A DNA stretch of 64,000 bases from Catenuloplanes indicus (GTDB taxonomy: Bacteria > Actinomycetota > Actinomycetes > Mycobacteriales > Micromonosporaceae), in assembly GCF_030813715.1 (NCBI RefSeq), contig NZ_JAUSUZ010000001.1:7502001-7566000 (forward strand), in the 5' to 3' direction. The position numbers and the translations under genes were made by a program. Each line of letters opens with the position of its first letter. Positions within the stretch are counted from its first letter, which is position 1. The notes below the pieces were generated by a model that made no database searches, was not told the origin of the DNA, and worked only from the letters and a program-made list of their open reading frames with translations. Shown piece after piece: positions 25,448 through 34,698 of the stretch.

Positions 25448-26103
25448 CGCCAGCCCTGCCAGCGCGCCACGGCCTCGGTCCGGTTCGTCACGCCCAGCTT
25501 CGCGTACAGCTTGTTCAGGTGGTTCTTCACGGTCTTCTCGCTGACCGCCATCCGCTGCCCGATCGCCGCGTTCGACAGCCCACCGGCCAGCAGCGTCATC
25601 ACCTCACGCTCGCGTACCGTCAGCTGGAAACTGTGCCGGGCCGCGCGCTGCCGTTCCGCGCGCGCCGCCGCCTCCTGCTCCCGGGCGAACGCCTCGCGCA
25701 TCGCGTTGGCGGCCACGTTCGCCGCGGTCGGCGTCAGCCAGCCCTGCCCGGCCGCGACCGCGTGCACCGCGCGCAGCAGGTCCGGCGGGTCGAACTGGCC
25801 GTAGACGAGATAGCCGCGCGCGCCGCCGCGCAGCATCGGCGCGATCAGCTCCGGTTCCGCGGACCCGGTCAGCACCAGCACGTTCGAGTGCTGGGAGATC
25901 TCGGCGATGACGGAGAGACCGTCCGCGACCGGCATGCGGTAGTCCAGCAGCGTGACGCGCGGGCGGTGGCGGATCGCGGCGGCCAGCCCGGCCCGCCCGT
26001 TGCCGGCCTCGGCCACCACCGCGACCGTGCCGTCCGACTCCAGCAGCGGGCGCAGCGTCGCCCGTACCGTCGGATTGTCGTCGACGATGACCACGGTGAT
26101 CAT
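25444..26103 (-). CDS. NarL/LuxR-type response regulator
   Basis: 219 residues: receiver with VIVDDNP and the phospho-Asp in VTLLDYRMP, then LuxR HTH at the C-terminus (LTVREREVMTLLAGG, TVKNHLNKLYAKLG). The usual conserved Lys of the receiver is replaced by Tyr in the segment YLVYGQ, which may alter phosphorylation-dependent switching. The ATG at 26103 overlaps the kinase stop by four bases and its own stop overlaps the next start by four bases, so three proteins are made in coupled fashion. Confidence 0.92.
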   Translation of the reverse strand: MITVVIVDDNPTVRATLRPLLESDGTVAVVAEAGNGRAGLAAAIRHRPRVTLLDYRMPVADGLSVIAEISQHSNVLVLTGSAEPELIAPMLRGGARGYLVYGQFDPPDLLRAVHAVAAGQGWLTPTAANVAANAMREAFAREQEAAARAERQRAARHSFQLTVREREVMTLLAGGLSNAAIGQRMAVSEKTVKNHLNKLYAKLGVTNRTEAVARWQGWR

Positions 26104-27296
26104 GTGGTGGATCCTGCCAGGGGGACCGAGACGTGCACGCTGGTGCCCCGGCCCGGCCGGGTGGCGACCTCGATGCTGCCGCCGATCGTGCGCGCCCGCT
26201 CGGCCATGCCGACGATCCCGTGATGGCCGAGATCCTGCAGCGTGAGCAGGTCGCCGGGCATGGTGAAGCCGTCGCCGTCGTCGCGCACGGTGAGCGTGAC
26301 CGCGCGCCCGCGCCGGGTGAGCGCCAACGTGACCGTGACCCGGCGGGCGTTCGCGTGCCGCTCGATGTTGGTCAGCGCCTCGTGCGCGATCCGGGTCAGC
26401 TCGTAGCGGACCGGCACCGGCAGGTCGGCCACGTGCACCTGCGCGCTGGTGTCGATGCCGGTCCGCGCGGAGAACCGGCCGCAGAGCCGGTCCAGCGTCA
26501 CGTCCAGCGCCTCGTCCGGCGAGTCCAGCCGCAGTCCTTCGAGCAGTTCCCGGGCCTGGAGGCTGGCCGCGGCCGCACCCTCGGAGATCGCACCGGCCAG
26601 CTGCTCGGCCAGCGCGGGCTGCCGGCGCACCGAGCCGGGCAGCGCGACCGCGGCGAGCGACATGCCACGCAGCGTCTTGGCCACCGAGTCGTGCAGCTCG
26701 CGGGCCAGCCGGGCGCGTTCCAGCGCGGCCGCGTCCCGTTGCGCGATCGCCACCCGCTGCAGGTTGAGCCGCATCTGCCGGGCCAGCGCGCGGGCCGCGA
26801 TCGCGGCGGCCAGGCCGGCCAGCACGCCCGCGACCGGCGCGGCGATGAGATAGACCGCGACCGCGGCGTCCGGCCGGGTCTCGCGCAGGATGGTCACGCA
26901 GACCGCGAAGCCCTGCGCGGCCTGGGCCGCCCACAGCGGCCAGGCGGCCGCGCCGAGGAGCACCCCGGCCAGCGCGGCGGACCCGGCCGCGTGCACGAAG
27001 TAGGGGACACCGCCGCTGCTGAGCGCCAGCACCGCGACCAGTAGGACCGCCTCCGCGGCCAGGATCGCCACCGGGTGCGCGACCACGCGCGGCCACCGGG
27101 TCAGCACCGCGACCTGCACCGCGGACCCGACCACCAGCAGCGTGATCAACACCACCAGCCGGTACGGGTGGTCGTCCGTGACCGCGAGCCCGGCCGCGGC
27201 CGTGGCCACGGTGAGCAGGGCCCGGCCCAGCAGAACGGCGCGTCCGAGCGCCGCCGCGACGACGGGCTCGACGCGCCCGTCAGCGGTTTCGGTCAC
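26100..27296 (-). CDS. Sensor histidine kinase (NarL-type partner)
   Basis: 398 residues. Five or six membrane helices fill the first 180 residues, then a HisKA_3 region with the phospho-His in ARELHDSVAKTL, and a HATPase domain with HEALTNIERHANA and DDGDGF plus GIVGMAERA. The GTG at 27296 is preferred because GAGG lies seven bases upstream. Signals are probably sensed in or near the membrane, as there is no large extracellular loop. It is first gene of the operon with the response regulator and CBM protein, divergent from the DUF1996 gene. Confidence 0.92.
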   Translation of the reverse strand: MTETADGRVEPVVAAALGRAVLLGRALLTVATAAAGLAVTDDHPYRLVVLITLLVVGSAVQVAVLTRWPRVVAHPVAILAAEAVLLVAVLALSSGGVPYFVHAAGSAALAGVLLGAAAWPLWAAQAAQGFAVCVTILRETRPDAAVAVYLIAAPVAGVLAGLAAAIAARALARQMRLNLQRVAIAQRDAAALERARLARELHDSVAKTLRGMSLAAVALPGSVRRQPALAEQLAGAISEGAAAASLQARELLEGLRLDSPDEALDVTLDRLCGRFSARTGIDTSAQVHVADLPVPVRYELTRIAHEALTNIERHANARRVTVTLALTRRGRAVTLTVRDDGDGFTMPGDLLTLQDLGHHGIVGMAERARTIGGSIEVATRPGRGTSVHVSVPLAGSTT

Positions 27297-27368
27297 GGAG
27301 CGGCCTCGCCAGGTGGGAAGGGATCGCCCTCGCGGGCGGCCCACACAGTAACCGAAATCGGGGCGGGG

Positions 27369-27436
27369 CGGGAAGTTTCCCGTTTCTGGGTCTTAAGGCC
27401 TAACCCGGTACGGCGGGCGGGCGCTTACCGTACCGG
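27369..27436. promoter_or_regulatory. Two inverted repeats in the divergent control region
   Basis: CGGGAA-GT-TTCCCG (27369-27382) and CCGGTACGG (27405-27413) with CCGTACCGG (27428-27436), spaced by 14 bases. They lie in the 182-base gap between the kinase operon and the DUF1996 gene. They could be response-regulator sites that link the two units, or a 5' leader hairpin of the DUF1996 mRNA. Confidence 0.4.
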
Positions 27437-27478
27437 CGGCCGCAAGGCCTCTATGCCTGCTTTCTTGGGGAGTGACCC

Positions 27479-29038
27479 GTGTCGTACACGTTTACGAAGT
27501 TCCGCGAGGCGGACGAGCGCCCGTCGCGGTTCGGCCGCCTGGGCCGGTGGGTCCGTGGCCACCGCACGATGGCCGCGACCGCCGCCGGCATCACGCTGGT
27601 CGCGGCCGGTGCCGCCGCGGTCGCGGGCGTGCCGCTGGCCGACGCCGCCACCAACAACGAGCCCGCGCCGCCCGGAGCGATCCGCGCCGCCGCGTTCACC
27701 GCGCAGTCCGGCGCGCAGACCGAGGGCACCAACGACGCCGGCGGCGGTCAGAACGTCGGCTGGCTCGCCGGCGGCGACTGGCTCCGGTTCAACGGCGTCG
27801 ACCTGGGCGCCGCGGGCACGGTCACCACCTCGGTCCGGATCGCGGCCGCGTACGCGGACCGCCCCGGCAGCGTCGAGGTCCGCACCGGCTCGGCCACCGG
27901 ACCGCTGCTGGCCACCGTGCCGGTGACCACGACCGGCGGCTGGCAGAGCTGGAACACCCGCACCGCGACCGGCACCTCGCCGGGCGGCAAGCAGGACGTG
28001 TTCCTGGTGCTCAAGGCCGACCACAAGCAGGACTTCGTGAACCTGAACTGGTTCGCGTTCGCCGGCGCCGGCGGCGCCGCGCCGTCCGCGTCCGCGTCGG
28101 CGTCCCCGTCGGCCTCCGCCGCACCGTCGACGGCGGTCCCGGCGCCGTCCACCTCCACGTCGGCACCGGCACAGCCCGCACCGGCAACCGGCTGGATCCC
28201 GGTCGACCAGGCGGCCTGGAAGGCCCAGCTGGACGCGTTCGACAAGACCGTGGCGCAGAAGCCGCCGGCCGGCCGGGGCCGCAACCCCGAGTTCAACGCG
28301 ACCTGCACGTTCAGCCACATGGCGCCGAACGACCCGATCGTCTTCCCGAACCTGCCGGGCGCGTCGCACATGCACTCGTTCTTCGGCAACCGGTCCACGG
28401 ACGCGAACACCACCACCGAGAGCCTGTTCCGGGCCAAGGACACCACGTGTGAGCCGGCCGAGGACTTCTCCGCGTACTGGATGCCGACGCTCTACGTCGA
28501 CGGCAAGGCCGTGCAGTCGAACATGTTCATCGTCTACTACGGCTCGCTGATGTCGGACACCACCAAGGTCGTCCCGATGCCGAACGGCCTGCGGCTGCTG
28601 CACGGCGACGCGAAGAAGCAGGTGAACACGCCGGTCGGCGCGCAGAACCAGTTCTACTGCTCCGGCGGCCCGCTGGACGGCGTCGGCCGCAGCGCGGACG
28701 GCAACTTCCCGATCTGCGGCGACGGCGGCACCGTGCACTTCACCATGCGGTTCGCGGACTGCTGGGACGGCAAGCACCTGGACAGCCCGAACCACAAGGA
28801 CCACCTGACCAACGGCTTCAACGACACCTGCCCGCCGAGCCACCCGGTCCGCATCCCGGCCGTCACGCTGTCGATCTACTTCCCGACCTCGGGCGGCAAG
28901 GACATGAAGCTCTCCTCCGGCCTCGCCTCCTCGATGCACGCGGACGCGTTCTTCGCCTGGGACACGCAGGCCATGAACCAGCGCGTCAAGAACTGCGTCC
29001 ACCAGGCGGTCGCCTGCAAGAGCAACGGCGACTTCTAG
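27479..29038 (+). CDS. Secreted CBM6-like + DUF1996 protein
   Basis: 519 residues. A twin-Arg-free but hydrophobic signal segment (MAATAAGITLVAAGAAAVAG) ends near ADA. A CBM6-like domain follows (NVGWLAGGDWLRFNGVDLG, TGGWQSWNTRT, VNLNWFAF), then a Ser/Pro/Ala linker and a DUF1996 domain of about 270 residues with HMHSFFGN, AYWMPTLY, HGDAKK and several Cys. DUF1996 proteins are extracellular, often with polysaccharide-binding modules; the activity is not established. The GTG start has GGGGAG about seven bases upstream. It is divergent from the kinase operon with its CBM protein, so shared control in polysaccharide sensing is a reasonable inference. Confidence 0.9.
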   Translation: MSYTFTKFREADERPSRFGRLGRWVRGHRTMAATAAGITLVAAGAAAVAGVPLADAATNNEPAPPGAIRAAAFTAQSGAQTEGTNDAGGGQNVGWLAGGDWLRFNGVDLGAAGTVTTSVRIAAAYADRPGSVEVRTGSATGPLLATVPVTTTGGWQSWNTRTATGTSPGGKQDVFLVLKADHKQDFVNLNWFAFAGAGGAAPSASASASPSASAAPSTAVPAPSTSTSAPAQPAPATGWIPVDQAAWKAQLDAFDKTVAQKPPAGRGRNPEFNATCTFSHMAPNDPIVFPNLPGASHMHSFFGNRSTDANTTTESLFRAKDTTCEPAEDFSAYWMPTLYVDGKAVQSNMFIVYYGSLMSDTTKVVPMPNGLRLLHGDAKKQVNTPVGAQNQFYCSGGPLDGVGRSADGNFPICGDGGTVHFTMRFADCWDGKHLDSPNHKDHLTNGFNDTCPPSHPVRIPAVTLSIYFPTSGGKDMKLSSGLASSMHADAFFAWDTQAMNQRVKNCVHQAVACKSNGDF

Positions 29039-29048
29039 AGCCTGTGTG

Positions 29049-29085
29049 ACCGGCCGGCACGAGCGACGAGCTCGTGCCGGCCGGT
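29049..29085. terminator. Strong bidirectional hairpin terminator
   Basis: ACCGGCCGGCACGAGC (29049-29064) pairs perfectly with GCTCGTGCCGGCCGGT (29070-29085): 16-bp stem with a 5-base loop. It separates the DUF1996 gene from the convergent glycosyltransferase remnant. Confidence 0.85.
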
Positions 29086-29090
29086 GTTCG

Positions 29091-29962
29091 TCATGCCTGG
29101 GTGGCCAGGCGCTCGATCCGGTCCACGGCGTCGTGCGCGGCGTAGACCTCCGCGATCCGCCGGACGTTGGCGCGGACCTCCCCGTCGGTCAGCAGCGTGC
29201 GCACCGCCCCGGCGATCGCCTCCGGCGACGGGTTGGCGGTGCCCAGATCCGCGCCGAGGCGGTGGTGGGCGACCCGGGCCGCGTTGGCCGGCTTGTCCTC
29301 GGTCTCGCCGGCCACCACCACCGGCACGCCCGCCGCCAGCGCCTGGTGCACACCGCCGGCGCCGCCGTTCGTGACCAGCACGGCGGCCCGCGGCAGCAGC
29401 CGGTCGAACGGCACGAACCGCTCCACGTACGCGTTGCCCGGCACCGGGACGGACAGCTCCGCGGTGGAGTTGCCGAGCGCGGCGACGACCGTGACGTCCA
29501 GCCCGGCCAGACCGGTCAACGCCGGCTCGACCAGCTGGCCGAGGTCGGTGTTCGCCAGCGTGCCCTGGGTGACCACGACGACCGGCCGCTCCTCGGGGAT
29601 CGTGTCCCACCACGCGGGCGGGACCCAGTCCCGGGTGGCCCGGGGCGGCAGCACGCCCACCAGGTGCACGGTCTTCGGGAGATCGTCACGGTGGAACTCG
29701 AAGCCGGGCACGGACAGCACCGCGGTCGCGTCCGGCACGGTGACGACGGTGTCCGTGAACGGGCCGGTCAGCTCGGCGGCGCCCGCCTCGCGCAGCAACT
29801 CGTTCAGCCGGTCCAGGGTCGGCTGGGTCGCGGCCGCGAACCCGGCGTTGGCGGCCCGGTTCGCACGGTGACCCGGTGCCCCCGCTCGGACAGCGCGGCC
29901 GCGAGCTGCAGCAGCGGCAGCGTCTCGCCGGGGATCGGCGGCGCCGCAACGATGATCTTCAT
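29091..29962 (-). pseudogene. MGT-type glycosyltransferase, frameshifted and internally deleted
   Basis: The start is intact: GAGGGGAC, ATG at 29962, then MKIIVAAPPIPGETLPLL and LAAALSERGHRVTVRTG. The family sequence then breaks near 29865 and resumes in another frame with AATQPTLDRLNELLREAG, FEFHRDDLP and the nucleotide-sugar motif TNGGAGGVHQALAAGVP. Family members have about 400 residues. Here roughly 150 residues between the N-terminal strand and the middle are missing, and the two parts are out of frame. So it is a decayed macrolide/UDP-glycosyltransferase-type gene. Confidence 0.8.
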
Positions 29963-30001
29963 GGTGTCCCCTCGTCCGCACGCGGCCTCGACGCACCGCG
30001 C

Positions 30002-30628
30002 ATGCCACCGGAGCTCAGCCGGGATCGTTCGATGTCCGGTCGACGTTCGTTCGACGCGGGCCGGTACCGTGAGCGCCTCGGCGCGCTGTCCGCACCGGAC
30101 GATCTCGCCCTGTTCACCGCGATCGCCGGCGCGGACCGGGTGGCCGCGGAGCCGGACGCGGTGCGCCGCGTCCTCGCCCTGTGCGGCGGTTATCCGCTCG
30201 GCATCCGGCTGTGCGCGCACCGGGTCCGCAGCCGTCCACGATGGTCGGTCGCCGCGATCGCGGATCAGCTGACCGCGGAGATGAGCGACCCGTACGGCGC
30301 CGCGCACCACGACTGCGTGGTCGCCACCGCGCGGATCGCCCGCGCCTACGCCGAGCTGGACCCGCTGCCCGCCCGGTTGCTGCGGCTCATCGGCGTGCTG
30401 CCGTCCCGGGAGGTCTCGGCGCCGGACGTCACCGGGCTGCTCGGCGTGCCCGCGCACCGGGCCGCCTTCGCCCTGGAGGCACTCGCCGACGTCTCGCTGC
30501 TGGTGGAGGCCGGTGGGGGAGACCGCTACCGCACGGCGAACCCGCTGGTGTGGTCGCTCGCCAAACGTGCGGCGTACGCGGTCGACGGCGCGGACGCGAT
30601 CGCGGCGCTCTCCGGCTCGGCCGCCTGA
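30002..30628 (+). pseudogene. Fragment of an NB-ARC/AfsR-like regulator
   Basis: About 208 codons with AVRRVLALCGGYPLGIRLCA and the following RVRSRPRWSVAAIADQL, then LLRLIGVLPSREVSAPDV. This matches the end of the NB-ARC ATPase and winged-helix part of AfsR/SARP or STAND regulators. The P-loop, DNA-binding part and TPR/effector part are all absent. The start is unclear (ATG at 30002 or 30032, no ribosome site), and it ends soon after the winged helix. It could be a short stand-alone gene, but a fragment is more likely given the broken gene next to it. Confidence 0.5.
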
Positions 30629-30644
30629 CGTTTCCGGTTCTTCG

Positions 30645-30671
30645 GTGAACCCGCGCGTTCTCCAGCCCGTT
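30645..30671 (+). promoter_or_regulatory. ECF-type promoter GTGAACC-N16-CGTT
   Basis: GTGAACC (30645-30651), 16 bases, CGTT (30668-30671), about 50 bases before the ATG at 30726. It is one of four copies with the same words and spacing in this island. The words fit what I recall of the SigL-type consensus (TGAACC-N16/17-CGT). Confidence 0.75.
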
Positions 30672-30725
30672 TATCTGGCGATCGTCCGGCGGAGCCGATC
30701 AACGCGTGACAGGGGAGCCGAACAC

Positions 30726-31949
30726 ATGGACAAGCCCGAACGGGAGCCGAACGCGAGCGGTGGCTACTCGCTGCCCGGCGGCCCCGGAAGCTCCGGCGGC
30801 CACCCCCGGCCACCGGCGCGGCGCGCGATCGTGCTGCGCGGGCTGCCACCGTACGACGGCGACGACGAACCGGCCGAGGGCCCCGACCTGGTGCCGGTCC
30901 GCGAGACGTACCAGGAGCTGGAGATGCCCCGGCGCGCGGACGCGGACCCGGAGGCGAGTCAGAGCCAGGAACTGCCGCACTGGCCCGCCGCGGCCGTGCC
31001 CCGCCCGGTCTCCCCGCCCGCTCCGGGGTCCTCGCCGCCAGCCGAGGCGCCGCCGGTACCGGTGCCGTTGCCGCCGCGCTGGGACGCGCGGGACGAGACG
31101 GTCGCGCTGCCCCGCCCGGTCTCCCCGGCCCAGCCGGCCGGGGCCGGTGAGGAGACCGAGGAGGTGCGGGTCGCGCCGCTCGTGCCCGCGCCGCGCTCGA
31201 CGGAACGGCACCGTCCGTGGCTGCTGTCGCTGGCCGTGGCCGCCACGGTCGGCCTGATCGGTGCCGGGGTGGCGCTGGTGCCGCTGATCGGCCAGGGCCA
31301 GGCCGGCACGGGTGAGCCCACCTCCGCGCCCGAGCCACCACCCGGCTTCGCGCTGCCGCCGGCCGGCGTCCCACTGGTGCCCGCGTCCGCGTCCGCCTCG
31401 GTCAGCGCGTCCGCGTCCGCTTCGCCGTCCGCCAGCGCCTCGCCGTCCGCGACGCCGACGCCGTCCGCGGGCCCGTCCGCCCCGGCGGTGCCGCCGCCGG
31501 CCACCACCGGCGGGCCGTCCCGGTCGGCCGCCGCCACTGCCCCGGCCGGGCGGGTGAACAGCGGCAACGCCAACATCGCCCAGGGGAAGGCGGCCGGTGC
31601 GTCCAGCCAGGAGGGCGCGGCCTGGACCGCGTCCGCCGCGGTCGACGGCGACATGACCTCGCGCTGGAGCAGCCAGCCCGGCGACCCGCAGTGGATCACC
31701 GTGGACCTGGGCGAGCTGTGGCAGCTCAACACGGTCACGCTGTACTGGGAGAGCGCCTACGCCACCGCCTACCGCGTCGAGACCTCCCGCGACGGCGCCA
31801 CCTGGACCAGCGTCTACAGCACCACCAGCGGCGGTGGTGGCACGGTGCTGATCCCGGCCGGCGGCGCCCCCGCCCGCTACGTCCGGCTGACCGGCACCGT
31901 CCGCGTCGGTCAGTACGGCTACAGCCTGTTCGAGATCCAGGTGCGCTGA
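30726..31949 (+). CDS. Membrane protein with extracellular F5/8 type C (discoidin) domain
   Basis: 407 residues. The first 163 residues are cytoplasmic, Pro-rich, with the short motif IVLRGLPPY near residues 34-43. One membrane helix follows (WLLSLAVAATVGLIGAGVAL), then a Ser/Ala/Pro/Thr linker and a C-terminal discoidin domain (AVDGDMTSRWSSQ, WITVDLGELW, ARYVRLTGTVR, YGYSLFEIQVR). Discoidin domains bind glycans or lipids. The protein is a paralogue of the one at 53096-54628, down to the GLPPY motif. GGGGAG precedes the ATG. It is the first unit of the island, behind an ECF-type promoter. Confidence 0.9.
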   Translation: MDKPEREPNASGGYSLPGGPGSSGGHPRPPARRAIVLRGLPPYDGDDEPAEGPDLVPVRETYQELEMPRRADADPEASQSQELPHWPAAAVPRPVSPPAPGSSPPAEAPPVPVPLPPRWDARDETVALPRPVSPAQPAGAGEETEEVRVAPLVPAPRSTERHRPWLLSLAVAATVGLIGAGVALVPLIGQGQAGTGEPTSAPEPPPGFALPPAGVPLVPASASASVSASASASPSASASPSATPTPSAGPSAPAVPPPATTGGPSRSAAATAPAGRVNSGNANIAQGKAAGASSQEGAAWTASAAVDGDMTSRWSSQPGDPQWITVDLGELWQLNTVTLYWESAYATAYRVETSRDGATWTSVYSTTSGGGGTVLIPAGGAPARYVRLTGTVRVGQYGYSLFEIQVR

Positions 31950-31986
31950 TGGCGTGACCCCGCCCTCCCCGCCCGCCGGAGAACGC

Positions 31987-32013
31987 GTGAACGAATCGGT
32001 CTCCCGTCTCGTT
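31987..32013 (+). promoter_or_regulatory. ECF-type promoter GTGAACG-N16-CGTT
   Basis: GTGAACG (31987-31993), 16 bases, CGTT (32010-32013), 48 bases before the GTG at 32062. It would drive the two coupled LAL regulators. Confidence 0.7.
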
Positions 32014-32061
32014 TGCAAGGCACGGCCGGGGAGGGCACCCGGCGCCGGCGGGAGGGGTGGC

Positions 32062-34698
32062 GTGAGCACGCACGGGCTGAAGGCCGACACACCGCGGCGG
32101 CGGGTGCTCCCGGGGCGCAACGCGCAGCTCGCCGCGCTCGACGCCGCGCGCCGTGTCACCATCGCCGAGGGCCGGTTCGTGCTGGTCGCCGGTCCGGCCG
32201 GCAGCGGGCGGACGGCGTTGCTGGACACCGCCGCGGAGCTCTGGCGCGCTGCCGGGCTCACCGTGCTGCGGGTGCGCGGGGACGGCTTCGCCGGGCTGCT
32301 CGACGTGCTGCGCGAGCAGTACGAGCGACTGGCCGACCCGCTGCTGGCCGGTCCGCTGTCCGCGCTCGGCGAGCTGTGCGCCGAGGACGGCGCGGCGGAC
32401 CGGACCGGCCGGCCGGCGGCGCTGTCCCAGCTGACCGCGGCCGCGTTCGGCCTGGCCGGCCGGCGCACGCAGACCATCGTCGTGGCCGACGACGCCGACG
32501 ACGCGCCCGGTCTGGCCGCCGCGCTGGCCGCCGTGGTCCGCGGCAACTGCCTGGTGGTCGCGTCCGCCCGGACCGCCCGCGGCCGGCTCGCGGCGCTCGC
32601 CGACACCGTCGTGGACCTGCCCCCGCTCAGCGCCGACGCGGTCCGCGACATGCTGACCCGCCGGTACGGCGCACCGCCGGACGACGCCGTGCTGCCCGCG
32701 CTGACCGCCGCGCTCGGCCCGCTGGCCGGCCACCCCGCCACCGTGCTGAGCACCGCGGACGCGCTCGCCGAGACCGGCCGTCTCACCATCGTCCACGGTG
32801 ATCTGTGCCTGCGCGACGCGCGGGCGCCGATCGCGCTGCCCGCGGCGCACCCGCTGGTGGCCGCGCTGCACGAGCGCGGCCCGGTCGCGGTGCGGCTGGT
32901 CACCATGGCCACGGTCACCCGGTTCGGGCTGGACGACCTGCCGGTCTTCGCGGACGCCATGCTCGGCGACCTGGACGCGTACGGCGGGACCGTGGACGCG
33001 CTGGTCCGCGACGGCGTGCTGGCCGTGGACCCGCGCGGTGGCATCGCACCGCGCTGCACCGCGCTCGGCGCCAGGCTGACCGAGGACGCCGGGCCGGACA
33101 CGGTGGCCCGGCTGCACCGCGCGTACGCGGCCGCGATGTTCCGCCGGGCCGGGGCCGGCGCCGGCGCCGACCGGGCCACGCTCGCCGACCACGTCACGTC
33201 CGCGGGCACCTCGATCCCGGCCGGCCGGACGACCGCGGAGCACCTCGCCACGACCGCGGACGAGGCGGTCAACCGGGAACCGGACCGGGCCGCGGACTGG
33301 CTGCTGGCCGCACTCCGGCACGCCGAGGGCGACCGGGAGACCGGCGAGATCCTGTCCCGGCTGCTGCGCCTGCTGGTCCGTACCGGCCGGTTCGCGCTGC
33401 TCGCCGACGTGGTGCGGGAGGCGGCGCCGCACGGCCGGCTCCCGGGCCTGGCCGTCGCGGCCGCGCTCGCCGCGATCCACACCGGACGCCCGGTGCCGTC
33501 CGAGGTCGCGGCGCTACCCGGCGGGGAACTGGTGTCGCAGCTGGTGCACGGCTGGTTCACCGGCACGGCGCCGGGCCTCGCCCCGGACCTCGCCCCGGAG
33601 ATCGTCGGCGCGGACGAGTTGCAGCTGGTGCTGCGGGCGATGAGTGGCGGCCTGGACGCCACGGCGCTGCCCGCGGAACGCGCCGACGCGCTGCTGCGGG
33701 CCGGTGCGGTCGGGGATCTGGTCTCGGTGCTGCGGCTGGTGCTCGGCGAACACCGGTACGGCACGCCCGTCGACGGCCCGATCGCGGCGTACCACCGGCT
33801 GCACGCCCGCAACGCGGCCGGTGACCTGACCGCCGTGGTCCACGCCGCGCGCGAGGCCGGCCACTCCGGCGGCCTGCCGCCCGCGCTCGGCCATCTCTGC
33901 CGGCTCTGGGGCGCCGAGGCGCTCGCGCTGCAGGGCCGGGCCGGCGAGGCGGTGTCCTGGTGGCAGCCGGTGCCCGACGAGGCGCCGTTCGCGGCGTTGC
34001 GCTGGTGGGTGGCGAACGGGCCGGCCGGTGAGCCGCGCACGGCGGACGAGGCGGCGGAGCGGCTCCGCGACGCGCGCGTAGCCTACCGGCGGCAGCGCGG
34101 GTCCGGCAGCGTGCTCGGCATCGCGCACCTGATCACCCGCGCGTCCGCGACGGCCGCGTGGTTCGCGCTGGACGACGAGGCCGCCGCGTGGGTAGCGACC
34201 GCGGAGGCGGACGCGACCGGCGACCTCCGCTGGATCAGCACGACCGCGCTGATGGCGGCGCGCGCGTTCGCCGGTGACCGGGACGCCGCCGACGTCGTCG
34301 CCGCGCGGGTACGGGCCGGCGGCGACCGGGCCCGGCTCGCGTCGACCACGCTCGCCATCGGCCGGGTCGCCGCCGAGCCACGCCCGTGGCTGCTGGAGGC
34401 GCAGGCCGCGGCGGAGGCGGCCGGCTCGCCGTGGCTGCGCTCCGCGGTCGCCGCGGCCATGCGCCGGCGCGGCGTGCGACGGCCCCGGGTCCGGGCGCCG
34501 CAGGCCACGTTCAGCGCCGGTGAGCGGGAGATCATCGAGCTGATCCGGCAGGGCCGCACCAACCGGCAGATCGCGGCGCAGGTACGGATGAGCGAGAAGA
34601 CGATCGAGAACTACCTGACCCGGTTGTTCGCGCGCACCGGCTGCCGCTCCCGGGTGGAACTGGCCGCGGTCCGCCTGACCGCGGAGAACACCCGATGA
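32062..34698 (+). CDS. LAL-type LuxR regulator, first of a coupled pair
   Basis: 878 residues. An AAA/STAND-like ATPase region at the N-terminus has GPAGSGRT in the Walker A position, with Arg where Lys is usual, and IVVADDADDA as a weak Walker B. A long helical (TPR-like) middle follows. The LuxR HTH at the end reads FSAGEREIIELIRQGRTNRQ, with MSEKTIENYLTRLFARTG. GGAGGGG precedes the GTG at 32062; the longer frame reads through the promoter. The last four bases overlap the start of the next regulator (ATGA), so both are made together, perhaps as a heteromer. Confidence 0.9.
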   Translation: MSTHGLKADTPRRRVLPGRNAQLAALDAARRVTIAEGRFVLVAGPAGSGRTALLDTAAELWRAAGLTVLRVRGDGFAGLLDVLREQYERLADPLLAGPLSALGELCAEDGAADRTGRPAALSQLTAAAFGLAGRRTQTIVVADDADDAPGLAAALAAVVRGNCLVVASARTARGRLAALADTVVDLPPLSADAVRDMLTRRYGAPPDDAVLPALTAALGPLAGHPATVLSTADALAETGRLTIVHGDLCLRDARAPIALPAAHPLVAALHERGPVAVRLVTMATVTRFGLDDLPVFADAMLGDLDAYGGTVDALVRDGVLAVDPRGGIAPRCTALGARLTEDAGPDTVARLHRAYAAAMFRRAGAGAGADRATLADHVTSAGTSIPAGRTTAEHLATTADEAVNREPDRAADWLLAALRHAEGDRETGEILSRLLRLLVRTGRFALLADVVREAAPHGRLPGLAVAAALAAIHTGRPVPSEVAALPGGELVSQLVHGWFTGTAPGLAPDLAPEIVGADELQLVLRAMSGGLDATALPAERADALLRAGAVGDLVSVLRLVLGEHRYGTPVDGPIAAYHRLHARNAAGDLTAVVHAAREAGHSGGLPPALGHLCRLWGAEALALQGRAGEAVSWWQPVPDEAPFAALRWWVANGPAGEPRTADEAAERLRDARVAYRRQRGSGSVLGIAHLITRASATAAWFALDDEAAAWVATAEADATGDLRWISTTALMAARAFAGDRDAADVVAARVRAGGDRARLASTTLAIGRVAAEPRPWLLEAQAAAEAAGSPWLRSAVAAAMRRRGVRRPRVRAPQATFSAGEREIIELIRQGRTNRQIAAQVRMSEKTIENYLTRLFARTGCRSRVELAAVRLTAENTR

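Noticed and set aside
30699-34040. A 1,113-codon minus-strand frame opposite the discoidin and LAL genes
   Set aside because: Ser/Ala/Arg-rich shadow with no motif; the plus strand has Walker, LuxR and discoidin signatures and ECF promoters.
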